Below are positions 1-9,722 of a stretch of 64,000 bases of DNA, in pieces. Every line of letters starts with the position of its first letter. The stretch's first letter is position 1. The notes beneath the pieces are model-generated. The model saw nothing but the letters and a program-made list of their open reading frames with translations, was not told the DNA's origin and did no database searches. The DNA is from a virus. The position numbers and the translations under genes were made by a program. The stretch lies in the IMG/VR virus record IMGVR_UViG_3300042869_001172, positions 113,649-177,648 of that record. One strand, given 5' to 3'.

Positions 1-2
1 AT

Positions 3-1343
3 GGTGTGTTAAGTTTAACCATTACAGGGGGAACCTCACCATATTATTATTCGGCATCGACAGGGGATGTATCAATTTCATATTCTAACACATTTAGTAT
101 TAGTGGTTTATCTGCAGGACCTTATTCATTTCAAGTTACCGACGCAGGGTTATGCCAGACCTTTGCGACAACGACATTAGTGTCTCCATCAGGTATCCAA
201 TCAGTTACTATTAATGGGGTTAATTCAACTTGTTCAAGTAGTAATGGACAAATTACGGTATCTGTTGTTGGAGGTTCATCACCATTTACGTATACTTTAA
301 TTAATCCTGGTGGAAGTACTATTAATGTTAGTACTAATCAAACAACTCAAATATATACTAATTTAATTTCCGGAACTTATAGTGTTGCAGTTAGTGATAG
401 TTTAGGGTGTTCTTATGTTGAAGAAGTAACGATTATTGCGGAAAATAAATACACCATCTCAACTCAAGTTACGGGAACAACTTGTGGACAATCGAACGGC
501 TCAATTACTATAAGTACGACTTCAGGTGCTACATTACCAATTGATTACTCAATTGACAATGGTTTATATGATATTATTGATACTAGTTTAACATCAGTGA
601 CATTTAATAATTTAGTTGCTGGTAATCATGTTGTTACTGTTTCTGACGCAACTAATTGTATTCAAACAAGTAATGTTTTAATAAATGGGAGTGTTCCATT
701 AGATTTCTCACTTTATAGCACATCTTGTGGAACAGGGAGTTCAGGTAAAATTACTGCGTTTATTAATCAAGGTGTTCCCCCATTTAATTTTGATTGGTCA
801 GACAATGTCCCTGGCAACCCGCAACAAATCCAAGTTTCTGGATTAACAGGGGGAACTTATAGTTTAATTCTTGTCGGTGGAAATGGGTGTTCACTATCTC
901 GTACAACAACAATTAGTTGTTATGAAAATTTAACATCATATCAAACATATGTTATGGGGTCAGAAATTTTTAATATTACATCACCAACTAAATTCGGTTT
1001 ATTACAAATGTTAAATGAAGGTTTTTATGATTTAACATTGGATAACACTGGATGTGAATTAAATGGGGCGACTTTCACTGCTAAAGTCTCAGTAACACCA
1101 TTAAATTTAACCACAAGTGAAGAATTTTACACTTCAACGTCATTAATCGACGCTCCTCAAGATAACCTTTATTATGATACGATAACTCAATTACTGTTGA
1201 GTATACCCGGAGTTGGAAAGGTGGAAACTAACCCAACTGAAAATTTAATTACAATTGAGACTACAAGAGGTGATAATACATTGCAAGGTCAAGAAATTGT
1301 AATTGATTTGATAATTGAATATGATATAATTTGTTTGACATGA
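3..1343 (+). CDS. SprB-repeat adhesin or tail-fibre protein, 5' partial
   Basis: The reading frame is open to the window edge (GGT codon at 3-5), so the N-terminus is missing. The visible 447 codons carry about four SprB-type repeats of 60-75 residues. Each has a cysteine near its start, a G-x-x-P-(Y/F) turn, an aromatic strand, then L-x-x-G-x-Y-x-x-x-V-x-D and a terminal G-C or N-C. Such repeats occur in flavobacterial surface adhesins and in phage fibres of that host group. The last 130 residues are a separate domain with no repeat. Its stop overlaps the ATG of the next gene (ATGA), so the two are translationally coupled. Role in host recognition is inferred from the repeats and the fibre genes downstream. 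Confidence 0.75.
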   Translation, partial: GVLSLTITGGTSPYYYSASTGDVSISYSNTFSISGLSAGPYSFQVTDAGLCQTFATTTLVSPSGIQSVTINGVNSTCSSSNGQITVSVVGGSSPFTYTLINPGGSTINVSTNQTTQIYTNLISGTYSVAVSDSLGCSYVEEVTIIAENKYTISTQVTGTTCGQSNGSITISTTSGATLPIDYSIDNGLYDIIDTSLTSVTFNNLVAGNHVVTVSDATNCIQTSNVLINGSVPLDFSLYSTSCGTGSSGKITAFINQGVPPFNFDWSDNVPGNPQQIQVSGLTGGTYSLILVGGNGCSLSRTTTISCYENLTSYQTYVMGSEIFNITSPTKFGLLQMLNEGFYDLTLDNTGCELNGATFTAKVSVTPLNLTTSEEFYTSTSLIDAPQDNLYYDTITQLLLSIPGVGKVETNPTENLITIETTRGDNTLQGQEIVIDLIIEYDIICLT

Positions 1344-1651
1344 CACAAGTAAGAATAAATGAAATTTCGGGGGGTACATATCCTGTTGACATTTTCATTG
1401 CGGATGTTTATGGTAATAATAAATCTTTAATTGGTGCTATTCTTTCAGGACCAGTCCCTCCGACAGTATCTTATAATACTGTGATTCCTTCTATTTTCGA
1501 TACGGCGCCCGAAGTTATGTTATTAATGGTTGATTCTGTCGGATGTGAAGTTTTCAAAATTCTAAATTGTAGTGAGGGATGTGCATTTGAAATTACTATA
1601 ATATTGGCGGATTGTGAAATGAATGTGACTATCTCTAAGTTAAATCCGTGA
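1340..1651 (+). CDS. small SprB-like virion protein
   Basis: A 103-residue protein beginning M-T-Q-V-R-I-N-E-I. The longer frame starting at TTG 1331 is less likely, because ATG 1340 forms a 4-nt ATGA overlap with the preceding stop. The pattern V-x-I-x-x-I-x-G-G-x-x-P near the start and V-D-S-V-G-C later resembles a single SprB-like beta-sandwich, as in the 72-residue protein at 14305. There is no signal peptide or membrane segment. Probably a small virion or fibre-associated subunit. Function is inferred only from fold-like pattern and context. Confidence 0.6.
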   Translation: MTQVRINEISGGTYPVDIFIADVYGNNKSLIGAILSGPVPPTVSYNTVIPSIFDTAPEVMLLMVDSVGCEVFKILNCSEGCAFEITIILADCEMNVTISKLNP

Positions 1652-1701
1652 AACTAAATTTTTAAATTCAATTTTTAGTTGCTAAATTAAAACTTTTGAG
1701 G

Positions 1702-1708
1702 TATTTAT
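1702..1708 (+). promoter_or_regulatory. late-type promoter box TATTTAT
   Basis: TATTTAT lies 15 nt before the GTG start at 1724, in a 72-nt AT-rich gap. It matches the box found before many other genes of this window. Confidence 0.5.
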
Positions 1709-1723
1709 TATAAAATATTAATA

Positions 1724-2698
1724 GTGGCCATATATTCAATTACCGTAATTAATACCGCGTCCGGTTGTGATAATGAAATAGTACAAGCGTTGGCAGTAAC
1801 TTCATGTTCTTCTTATCTTATTAAGGTTAGTCCGGATTCTCCGGCGTTAGGCCCTTTTGACATTTACGTTAATGATATACTTTATTATTCCGGTGTAACA
1901 TTAGAAGAAATGTTAATTGGAGTAGTTATTGAGCTTCAATGTGTGACTCCGACAACTACTCCTACTCAAACCCCTACTCAAACTCCTACCCCTACTCAAA
2001 CTCCGACAAATACTCCGACAAATACTCCAACTCAAACAAATACTCCAACTCAAACAAATACTCCAACTCAAACACCAACACCAAGTGGGGCTGCGTTTTT
2101 AGGTTATATATTCCCTGAACCACAAGATAGTACTTCATTGAATGATTTAGGGTCATACATGTACAATACTGGTGCAACTGCATTCTTTGGGTGGGGTAAC
2201 AGTGGTACACCGGCAGGTTCCAGTTATGCTGACGATATGGCTTTATACGTACAATATTCGGGATGGACTGGTTCATCGGGTAATTTTGTTACAAATATAT
2301 CCACATTTTCGGGGACTATTATGCAATCATCAGGAGGTGGAACTGATTCATACGGGTGTCCTCAAAATCAATACACTTTAGGTAGTGTACCAATTTTACC
2401 ATCACAAATAAATTCGTCAATACAATACACCTATACCGTTTGGATTCCGCTTAATGGAGTTGGTGGTGCTCTTAATAATATGACTTTAGATGTTGGTATT
2501 GGAAGTGCTTGTTCAACTTCGATAATTAATGACGGAATTCCTGATGCGGTAAATGCATCTGTCAATGTTATAGTACCGTCAGGTTGTGTTATTCCTTCAG
2601 GGGTATATCGAATATTATGGATGATTGAATTATGTTCACAACCATCGTCGCCACCATTAACAAATACCCTATGGATTAAAGGGGATATTAAATCATAA
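1724..2698 (+). CDS. Pro/Thr-linker tail fibre protein
   Basis: A 324-residue protein with a GTG start (M-A-I-Y-S-I-T-V). The N-terminal 75 residues form a small cysteine-containing beta domain like the start of the protein at 14305. Residues about 75-121 are an almost pure P-T-x-T linker. The rest is a Gly/Ser/Thr/aromatic-rich beta domain of unknown family. The domain-linker-domain plan suggests an extended virion appendage with a distal binding module. A late-type TATTTAT box sits 15 nt upstream. The linker DNA is a degenerate repeat that may recombine with similar linkers in the genes at 8067, 11837 and 14626. No catalytic motif was seen. Confidence 0.65.
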   Translation: MAIYSITVINTASGCDNEIVQALAVTSCSSYLIKVSPDSPALGPFDIYVNDILYYSGVTLEEMLIGVVIELQCVTPTTTPTQTPTQTPTPTQTPTNTPTNTPTQTNTPTQTNTPTQTPTPSGAAFLGYIFPEPQDSTSLNDLGSYMYNTGATAFFGWGNSGTPAGSSYADDMALYVQYSGWTGSSGNFVTNISTFSGTIMQSSGGGTDSYGCPQNQYTLGSVPILPSQINSSIQYTYTVWIPLNGVGGALNNMTLDVGIGSACSTSIINDGIPDAVNASVNVIVPSGCVIPSGVYRILWMIELCSQPSSPPLTNTLWIKGDIKS

Positions 2699-2721
2699 TA
2701 ATTAAATAATAAAATAAAAAT

Positions 2722-4392
2722 ATGTCATTCCCTTATAAAAACCCTTTAACCTCAGCCCAATTATCCGGTACTCAAAGTGCTGATAGAACCAGTACTTTTG
2801 GTACAAATTTTTCAGTATTAAGTACTGGGGGGTATATGGAAGTTTACAATTTAAATGACCTTAATTTAATATTAACTGCATCGACATATCCATCAAATAT
2901 TCAATTATCTGCAAATACAATTCCAATAAATTTCACAAAAGGGTCTAACCCTTTATCCTCACCTGATTTTATTACTTTAAACTCAGATAATATTTCCTCA
3001 GGAAGAAGAAGACTTGGTATGTTAGTGTTTGTTCAAGAAACAAATACTGTTTACCAATATAATATACCGAATTATGAATCTTTATGGGCTGCGGTTAGCG
3101 GACAAACACCTGTAACAGTAACTGAATCAAATTATTCGACTATTGTTAGAAGTAATACCACGGAAGGAACTGCGTTTGTCAATGCTTGGACCGCATCAAC
3201 AATTGAAAATGTCAATGGTGTGTCAAGAAATGATGCTCGTTGGAAAATATTTTATGCGGGAGGAGCTCAAGTCTCAGGTGCGACTTATTTTTCCGCAACC
3301 TCAACATTAGAATTATATAATGTTACGGGAGGAACAGTACCTGTTACAGGATTTACAAGTGGTGAGATAAGTGTTTCTGCAAATACTGGGTTAGGTATTA
3401 GTGAGGGAACTATATTATATACAACCTATAATACTTTATTATCACCAACATTAGTGATGCCAACTGATGTAGGGGGAATTCCCTCCGGAACCACAGTTAG
3501 TAGTTTAAGTGGGAATACTTTTGTCAGTTTATTTAATGACTTATTATTTCCAACAGTACTACCAACATATACAATACCGACAATTTCAATAGGGGGGGTT
3601 TCTAATACTCTTGCTGAGGTGGGTTCAACTATCTCGTTATCATTGACGGCAACAGGTGTTAAAAATGATGCAGGACGATACACTCAATTACGATTATTAA
3701 GAGACGGTAATCCGATTTTCACTGACACAACTTTAACTAGTGGGTTTACAACTAATATACCTAGTCAATTCGGATATACAGACCCCAATAATCCAAATAT
3801 ATCATATACTATAAGTCCAACACCTTATTCTGAAGTGTATACACTACCGGCGCCTACAGGATTAAATACAACAACCTTAACTGTATATAAATCTGATGGT
3901 AATTATTTTACTGGATTGGCTAAACAAAATAATAAAGGCTCAACTGATGTCAGAGCTTCACAAGTTAGAAGTGTTAATGCACCACAATCCGCATCAACTA
4001 ATTACGATAGTACAACATTTACTTATAATAATATATACCCATTTTTTTGGGGGGTATCCACAACACAACCGACAACTTCAAGTATTGCGTCACTTATTTC
4101 AAGTGGGAGTGCTAATAAAATTTTATTAAGTGCTGCGGGAACGATAATAATACCATTTGCTGCGGTTTCGAAATATTTGTGGTTTGCAACATTTGATAAT
4201 TACCCGGATAAAACTAAATGGTATGTAGATGCGTTAAATAACGGGAATATAGGGGGGTTAACAAATTTATTTCAATCACCGGTTTTACAATCAGTAAATA
4301 GTCCTGATGGGTATTGGTCAGGAATAAATTTTGATATATATATTAGTAATTATCAAACAACTAACACATCAATGCAATTAAGAAACTTATAA
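2722..4392 (+). CDS. virion structural protein, probably tail fibre or baseplate
   Basis: A 556-residue protein rich in Ser, Thr, Asn and Gly, with no signal peptide and no membrane segment. The composition suggests an all-beta structural protein. It starts only 24 nt after the preceding fibre gene and ends 4 nt before the beta-roll fibre gene at 4397, so the three are probably co-transcribed. A middle stretch near residues 285-400 has Ig-like features (alternating hydrophobics, then G-R-Y-T-Q-L-R-L-L-R-D-G). I do not recognise a named family. The structural role is inferred from composition and position. Confidence 0.6.
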   Translation: MSFPYKNPLTSAQLSGTQSADRTSTFGTNFSVLSTGGYMEVYNLNDLNLILTASTYPSNIQLSANTIPINFTKGSNPLSSPDFITLNSDNISSGRRRLGMLVFVQETNTVYQYNIPNYESLWAAVSGQTPVTVTESNYSTIVRSNTTEGTAFVNAWTASTIENVNGVSRNDARWKIFYAGGAQVSGATYFSATSTLELYNVTGGTVPVTGFTSGEISVSANTGLGISEGTILYTTYNTLLSPTLVMPTDVGGIPSGTTVSSLSGNTFVSLFNDLLFPTVLPTYTIPTISIGGVSNTLAEVGSTISLSLTATGVKNDAGRYTQLRLLRDGNPIFTDTTLTSGFTTNIPSQFGYTDPNNPNISYTISPTPYSEVYTLPAPTGLNTTTLTVYKSDGNYFTGLAKQNNKGSTDVRASQVRSVNAPQSASTNYDSTTFTYNNIYPFFWGVSTTQPTTSSIASLISSGSANKILLSAAGTIIIPFAAVSKYLWFATFDNYPDKTKWYVDALNNGNIGGLTNLFQSPVLQSVNSPDGYWSGINFDIYISNYQTTNTSMQLRNL

Positions 4393-4396
4393 TAAT

Positions 4397-7300
4397 ATGG
4401 CAATTATAATTAATGACAATTTAGAAACATTTTCACCTAAATCATTAGACACTCGATACGGACCGTGGACTAGTACCACTGAAGCTAATAATAGTATTAT
4501 TATTGCAAATAGGTATATTGGTTTATCTGTTGGTATTATAACCGGAACAACAACATATAATGGAGGTAGATATGTAACCTCTAATACAGGAATATTAGAA
4601 TATTGGTATTATACAGGTATTACAAATACGGATTTAGTTATGAAAGTTAGTGCTGATACCCGTCCATCCGCGGTTATTATATCAGGAACTGGCACTAACT
4701 CATCAGTTAGATGTGGCGTTAGTAATATCGCGTCAGGTGCTTATTCTGCGTCTTTAGGTGGAAGTGGAAACACAACAAACGCTAGAATGTCATTTATTGG
4801 TGGTGGTAATAGAAACGTAATTCAATCACCAATAAATGAATGTTGTTCTTTGGGTACGACAATAGGTGGTGGTATTGGACACAATACTTCAGGTGGAACA
4901 TTTAATGCGACCACAGGTATTTTATCAGGAGTAATTACTTGTTGTAATGCTGGAAAATTATCAACGATAAGTGGTGGTTTAAGAAACTGTGCAACAGGAT
5001 ATATTTCAACAATATCAGGTGGTAATAACAATTCTGCAAGTGGAAGTAATGCAACAATTGGAGGTGGTTCTTTTAATACTGCTTCTGGTTGTCAGGCAAC
5101 AATAGGAGGTGGTAGTTCTAATAACGCTACTTCGAACCATTCATCAATTGGTGGTGGTGTATTAAATATTGCTTCTGGTTGTCGTTCAACAATTGCTGGT
5201 GGTTATTCCAATGATGCTACTGGTGCGTATTCAACAGTAGGTGGTGGTAGATGTAATTATGCTTCTGGAACAAATTCAACAGTTGGAGGTGGTGTTTGTA
5301 ATTTTACTTCTGATGGTTTTTCAACAATTGGAGGGGGAACAAATAATACCGCTTCTGCTACTTATTCAACAATTGGAGCTGGTTGTTGCAACATAACAAA
5401 TTCAAGATTTTCAGTTATTGCTGGAGGACAAAGAAACATAATTCAATCCCCTACAAATCCTTATTGCTCTTTAGGGGTAACAATTGGTGGCGGTATTGGT
5501 CATAATACTAATGGAGGAACATTTAATACTACTACTGGAAATTTAACTGGTGTAATTACTTGTTGTGATGCTGGTAGATTATCAACTATTGGGGGTGGAT
5601 TTAGAAACTGTGCAACAGGAGCTTGTTCAACAATTGGTGGAGGTAAATGTAACTCATCATCAGGTTACCAATCAACAATTGGTGGTGGTTATCAAAACTG
5701 TGCTTCAAATACTTATTCAACAGTTGGGGGGGGATTTAATAATATTGCGTCAAATCTTAATTCTACGATTAGTGGTGGATATAGTAATGATGCTACTGGA
5801 CTTAGTTCTACAATCGGTGGTGGTTCGTATAATACTTCTTCAAATAATTATTCAACAATTGGTGGAGGTAAATGTAACTCATCATCAGGTTACCAATCAA
5901 CAATTGGTGGTGGTTATTGTAATCTTTCATCCGGACAAAATTCATTCATTGGTGGTGGTCAATGTAACTCATCATCAGGGTTAACATCGTTTATCGGTGG
6001 CGGTTGTGGTAATACTTCTTCAAATAATTATTCAACAATTGGTGGTGGTTCTTGTAACACTGCTTGTGGTACTTATTCAACAATTGCTGGAGGTAATTAT
6101 AATATTGCAAATAATTGTTATTCGACAGTTGGGGGTGGCCAGGAAAACACCGCTTATGGTATCCGTTCAACAGTTAGTGGAGGGTTTTATAACAAGGCTT
6201 GTTGTACTCATTCAACCGTTGGTGGTGGTCGTCAAAATATTTCTAACGGATTTTGTTCAACAATCGGAGGAGGTTTTAATAATCTTGTTTCAGGGTCTAC
6301 CTCAACAATCAGTGGTGGTCGATGTAACTCATCATCAGGTACCACATCATTTATCGGTGGTGGTTATTCAAACAGAATTTTTCCATCTCAAAATTTTAAT
6401 TACTCTTACCCAAGAGTAGGTGATGTTATTAATGGTGGGAATAGGAATACTATTAATACTAATGTTTATAATAGTGTCGCAGCAAGTACTGGTGGTAATA
6501 CAATATCTGGAGGTTACTGTAATACTTCAACCCCTAATATTGGTTTCACAACCATTGGTGGGGGACGATGTAATCAAACTTTCGGTGATTTCTCAACAAT
6601 TGGTGGTGGTGGAGAAAACGGTACAACAGGGTATTATTCAACAATTGGTGGAGGTAAATGTAACTCATCATTAGGTTACCAATCAACAATTGGTGGTGGT
6701 TATTGTAATCTTTCATCCGGACAAAATTCATTCATTGGTGGTGGTCGATGTAACTCATCATTAGGGTTAACATCGTTTATCGGAGGCGGATATTGTAATA
6801 TTACAAACGCTAAATTCTCACAAATTGGTGGTGGACAAAGAAATATAATTCAATCAACGCCTAATGAATGTTGTTCATTAGGGGCGACAATTGGTGGAGG
6901 TATTGGACATAATACTTCAGGTGGAACATTTGATGCGACTACGGGAGATTTAACTGGGTCAATTAATTGTTGTAACGCCGGTAAACTATCGACAATTGGA
7001 GGTGGATTTAGAAACTGTGCAACAGCTGGTTATACTTTTATTGGCGGAGGTAGTTTTAACACATCACGAGGAGTTTACTCAACTATTGTCGGTGGTTGTC
7101 GTAATAGTGTGGGAGCAAGGTTCTCACAAATTGGTGGTGGACAAAGAAATATAATTCAATCAACGCCTAATGAATGTTGTTCATTAGGCGCAACAATTGG
7201 TGGTGGTATTGGACACAATACTTCGGGTGGAACATTTAATGTAACTACAGGTATATTATCAGGGGCAATTGTTTGTTGTAATGCCGGTAGACTATCGACA

Positions 7301-8056
7301 ATTGGAGGTGGATTTAGAAACTGTGCAACAGGGTACTTCTCAACAATTGGTGGAGGTAAATGTAATACCGCTTCCGGTTGCCAATCATTTGTTGGAGGTG
7401 GTAGTATCAACAGGTCTTTTGGTAATGGGTCAACAATTGGGGGTGGATATGGTAACAAAATTGATATAATTTCCTGCTATTCGACTATCGGAGGTGGATT
7501 TCAAAATAACATTTATTCAACAAATTCATCAATACTTGGAGGTATGTGCAATACAATCCCTTCATCATTTAATAATAGTCATATTATAGGTAATAATCTT
7601 ACGGCAAACAGAAGTTGTACAACATTTGTTAATAATCTTAATATTGATAAAAATAAAATATTTACAGTTCCAACTACTAATGGTGGTGCGGGAGAGGTCA
7701 TTTACTTCGGTTCTGGCACATTAGTTGCTGGTTCGGTTTATTATTACAGTTCAGGAGGTATTTGGACAGCAGCAAATGCAACTACTGTTTCTGGGTCGAC
7801 AGGATTATTAGGTATTGCTTTAGGCACTACAGTTGCTGATGGAATATTACTACGAGGTTATGCTAAATTTAGTACAACGTCATTTACTAGTATGACTTTA
7901 GGTTCTATACAATATGTGTCAACAACTGCGGGAGGGTTTAGCTCAACATCTCCACCGGCATCCGGTAATAATGTTAGAATCATTGGTTATTGTACCGACG
8001 CGATAAATGATATACTCTATTTCTGTCCGGATAATAGTTGGGTTGAAGTACTGTAA
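4397..8056 (+). CDS. giant beta-roll fibre protein with (S-T-I-G-G-G-x-x-N) repeats
   Basis: A 1219-residue fibre. Residues 1-100 form a non-repetitive N-terminal domain, probably the attachment to the virion. Residues about 105-1070 are tens of about 15-residue repeats of the type S-T-I-G-G-G-x-x-N-x-A-S-G-x-x. This resembles the left-handed beta-roll of trimeric autotransporter heads (YadA-like) and viral fibres. About four copies of a 65-residue insert, containing E-C-C-S-L-G and C-C-N-A-G, interrupt the regular repeats. The last 145 residues are a non-repetitive C-terminal domain ending in D-N-S-W-V-E-V, likely the trimerisation or tip module. Cysteine is unusually frequent for an extracellular repeat. 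The role as host-binding fibre is inferred. Confidence 0.75.
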   Translation: MAIIINDNLETFSPKSLDTRYGPWTSTTEANNSIIIANRYIGLSVGIITGTTTYNGGRYVTSNTGILEYWYYTGITNTDLVMKVSADTRPSAVIISGTGTNSSVRCGVSNIASGAYSASLGGSGNTTNARMSFIGGGNRNVIQSPINECCSLGTTIGGGIGHNTSGGTFNATTGILSGVITCCNAGKLSTISGGLRNCATGYISTISGGNNNSASGSNATIGGGSFNTASGCQATIGGGSSNNATSNHSSIGGGVLNIASGCRSTIAGGYSNDATGAYSTVGGGRCNYASGTNSTVGGGVCNFTSDGFSTIGGGTNNTASATYSTIGAGCCNITNSRFSVIAGGQRNIIQSPTNPYCSLGVTIGGGIGHNTNGGTFNTTTGNLTGVITCCDAGRLSTIGGGFRNCATGACSTIGGGKCNSSSGYQSTIGGGYQNCASNTYSTVGGGFNNIASNLNSTISGGYSNDATGLSSTIGGGSYNTSSNNYSTIGGGKCNSSSGYQSTIGGGYCNLSSGQNSFIGGGQCNSSSGLTSFIGGGCGNTSSNNYSTIGGGSCNTACGTYSTIAGGNYNIANNCYSTVGGGQENTAYGIRSTVSGGFYNKACCTHSTVGGGRQNISNGFCSTIGGGFNNLVSGSTSTISGGRCNSSSGTTSFIGGGYSNRIFPSQNFNYSYPRVGDVINGGNRNTINTNVYNSVAASTGGNTISGGYCNTSTPNIGFTTIGGGRCNQTFGDFSTIGGGGENGTTGYYSTIGGGKCNSSLGYQSTIGGGYCNLSSGQNSFIGGGRCNSSLGLTSFIGGGYCNITNAKFSQIGGGQRNIIQSTPNECCSLGATIGGGIGHNTSGGTFDATTGDLTGSINCCNAGKLSTIGGGFRNCATAGYTFIGGGSFNTSRGVYSTIVGGCRNSVGARFSQIGGGQRNIIQSTPNECCSLGATIGGGIGHNTSGGTFNVTTGILSGAIVCCNAGRLSTIGGGFRNCATGYFSTIGGGKCNTASGCQSFVGGGSINRSFGNGSTIGGGYGNKIDIISCYSTIGGGFQNNIYSTNSSILGGMCNTIPSSFNNSHIIGNNLTANRSCTTFVNNLNIDKNKIFTVPTTNGGAGEVIYFGSGTLVAGSVYYYSSGGIWTAANATTVSGSTGLLGIALGTTVADGILLRGYAKFSTTSFTSMTLGSIQYVSTTAGGFSSTSPPASGNNVRIIGYCTDAINDILYFCPDNSWVEVL
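6815..6882 (+). repeat. 68-nt exact direct repeat, copy A
   Basis: These 68 nt recur without a mismatch at 7121-7188, 306 nt downstream in frame. This indicates recent duplication within the fibre gene. Confidence 0.8.
7121..7188 (+). repeat. 68-nt exact direct repeat, copy B
   Basis: Second copy of the repeat at 6815-6882. The copies are offset by 306 nt (102 codons), so unequal recombination here would keep the frame. Confidence 0.8.
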
Positions 8057-8066
8057 ATTTAAATAA

Positions 8067-9584
8067 ATGACACAATTACTTAAAAAATTTGATGATGTGT
8101 TGTTAACCTCTATGAAAAGGGTTAACAACAATCTTATATCGAACACCATTAGAATTAATGGTGTTTTATTACCAGCTCCAACACCAACGGCAACACCGAC
8201 TAACACACAAACACCGACTAACACACAAACACCCACAAATACTCCAACAAATACAACGACACCCACAAATACTCAAACACCAACAAATACACCAACAAAT
8301 ACACCAACACAAACAGGAACTCCAACACAAACACCAACAAATACTTCAAGTCAAACGCCAACAAATACACCAACACAAACACAAACACCAACAAATACTT
8401 CAAGTCAAACACCAACAAATACACCAACACAAACACCAACAAATACTTCAAGTCAAACGCCAACAAATACACCAACACAAACACCAACCCAAACCCCAAC
8501 CCAAACACCGACAAATACTCCAAGTCAAACAGCGACTCCTACCCAAACACCAACAAATACCCCAAGTCAAACAGGAACTCCAACACAAACACCAACACAA
8601 ACACCAACACCAACTAATGTACCAATAATAAATGACGTGGATTATCTTGTTTTTAAATATAATTTTGAAATAACATCAGGGACGGATTTAGATACTTTAA
8701 CAACATTATATGTAAATGGAAATACGACGCCATATTCAAATAATAGTAATCCTGTGGGTTATTGTGTTAATGGTGTTTTAAATTCCGGTGTGTGGGTAGG
8801 CCCTAATTTATGGTGGGGGGGAGATAATAGAGGATATGGGACAGAAAGTGTTTATGTTGACGTTGAAACTTTAAGGATTAACGGACTTGTTGATAGTATT
8901 CAAATTAATTGCGAGGCTAATTGGTTTAGTACAGTAGGTGATGGTATGATTGGATTACAAATGTTTGCTTATTCGGGAGGTACAATGGTTAGTAATGGTG
9001 ATTACGGATTTAATAATGTTGGAGGAATCTTATTGGGTAATTATGATTTCCCTGATGTAGACATAACACTTTTTAATAATACATGTACCGGTACCCAGTG
9101 CGTTGGTTTATATGGGTATAATTTATTAACAGGGGTATTTACAGTTCAACCTTGTATTATCCCGCCAACTCCTACTCAAACTCAAACTCAAACTCAAACA
9201 CCAACACCAACACCAACAACGACCCCAACTCCTACAACTACATCAATAACTTCAACAGGACAAGTTTTTATTAATAATGTTGACACTTTTGGAAGTATTG
9301 GTGATGTACAAGTAAACTCAATTTCCATTATTACAACCTCAGGAACATTTCCAGTATTAGGAGGAGAAAATGCTATAGGGAATTATGGAGGTGCAATACC
9401 AGGACTTTCTACAGTAGGGGTATTTGTTTCTGTGTCAACAGATGCTCCCGTAAATCTTTCATTAAATACTGGGTACAATGAATGTATTTTAACTCCAGGT
9501 TATGTAGAATTTATAGGAGTAGATTTATCAACAAATGCGGATATAACAATAACTCTTCAGCCTCAAGGGTCAACATGTTTATAA
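8067..9584 (+). CDS. fibre protein with very long Pro/Thr linker
   Basis: A 505-residue protein. Residues 1-35 are a short N-terminal segment. Residues about 36-190 are a linker built from P-T-N-T, P-T-Q-T and S-S-Q-T units. Residues about 195-365 form a globular beta domain, followed by a second short P-T linker near 370-395 and a C-terminal beta domain of about 110 residues. The linkers should be extended and might be glycosylated, since a glycosyltransferase gene lies nearby. It follows the beta-roll gene by 10 nt. No enzyme motif was seen. A flexible multi-domain virion appendage is inferred. Confidence 0.65.
   Translation: MTQLLKKFDDVLLTSMKRVNNNLISNTIRINGVLLPAPTPTATPTNTQTPTNTQTPTNTPTNTTTPTNTQTPTNTPTNTPTQTGTPTQTPTNTSSQTPTNTPTQTQTPTNTSSQTPTNTPTQTPTNTSSQTPTNTPTQTPTQTPTQTPTNTPSQTATPTQTPTNTPSQTGTPTQTPTQTPTPTNVPIINDVDYLVFKYNFEITSGTDLDTLTTLYVNGNTTPYSNNSNPVGYCVNGVLNSGVWVGPNLWWGGDNRGYGTESVYVDVETLRINGLVDSIQINCEANWFSTVGDGMIGLQMFAYSGGTMVSNGDYGFNNVGGILLGNYDFPDVDITLFNNTCTGTQCVGLYGYNLLTGVFTVQPCIIPPTPTQTQTQTQTPTPTPTTTPTPTTTSITSTGQVFINNVDTFGSIGDVQVNSISIITTSGTFPVLGGENAIGNYGGAIPGLSTVGVFVSVSTDAPVNLSLNTGYNECILTPGYVEFIGVDLSTNADITITLQPQGSTCL
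8179..8620 (+). repeat. low-complexity DNA encoding a Pro/Thr linker
   Basis: Roughly 440 nt of ACA/CCA/ACN/CAA triplets encode P-T-(N/Q)-T units. Long open frames on the opposite strand here are compositional shadows. Confidence 0.85.
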
Positions 9585-9686
9585 TAATAAAATGGTAATC
9601 ACTATGAGTGTAAAAAACATACGTATTAATTAATATTAATTAGAATAGAAACTGATTCTTAATTTATTTAAAATTGTTTACAATAT

Positions 9687-9722
9687 CCATTATCTTTTTA
9701 TTTTTAAACAAAAAGATAATGG
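9687..9722 (+). promoter_or_regulatory. perfect 13-bp inverted repeat containing a start codon
   Basis: The arm 9687-9699 is exactly complementary to 9710-9722, with a 10-nt loop. The ATG of the sulfotransferase gene (9719-9721) lies in the 3' arm, so in RNA this hairpin would bury the start codon. No U-run follows, so it is not a typical terminator. Confidence 0.6.

Larger units (their letters stand above)
4700..7600 (+). repeat. coding tandem repeats of the beta-roll fibre
   Basis: About 45-nt units encode the 15-residue beta-roll turns. Superimposed on them are about four longer modules of roughly 200 nt, starting near 4808, 5424, 6832 and 7138. A unit encoding G-G-G-K-C-N-S-S-(S/L)-G-Y-Q recurs near 5637, 5864 and 6647. 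Confidence 0.8.

Noticed and set aside
4822-7458. Minus-strand and other-frame ORFs in the beta-roll gene
   Set aside because: The repeated coding DNA keeps all frames open. Products are low-complexity Pro/Val repeats.
4700-7600. CRISPR array
   Set aside because: The repeats are about 45 nt, imperfect, in frame and lack unique spacers; they encode the fibre.
8218-8523. Long minus-strand frame opposite the P-T linker
   Set aside because: It is a compositional shadow of the ACA/CCA repeat (Val/Leu/Phe repeats) with no start context or promoter.
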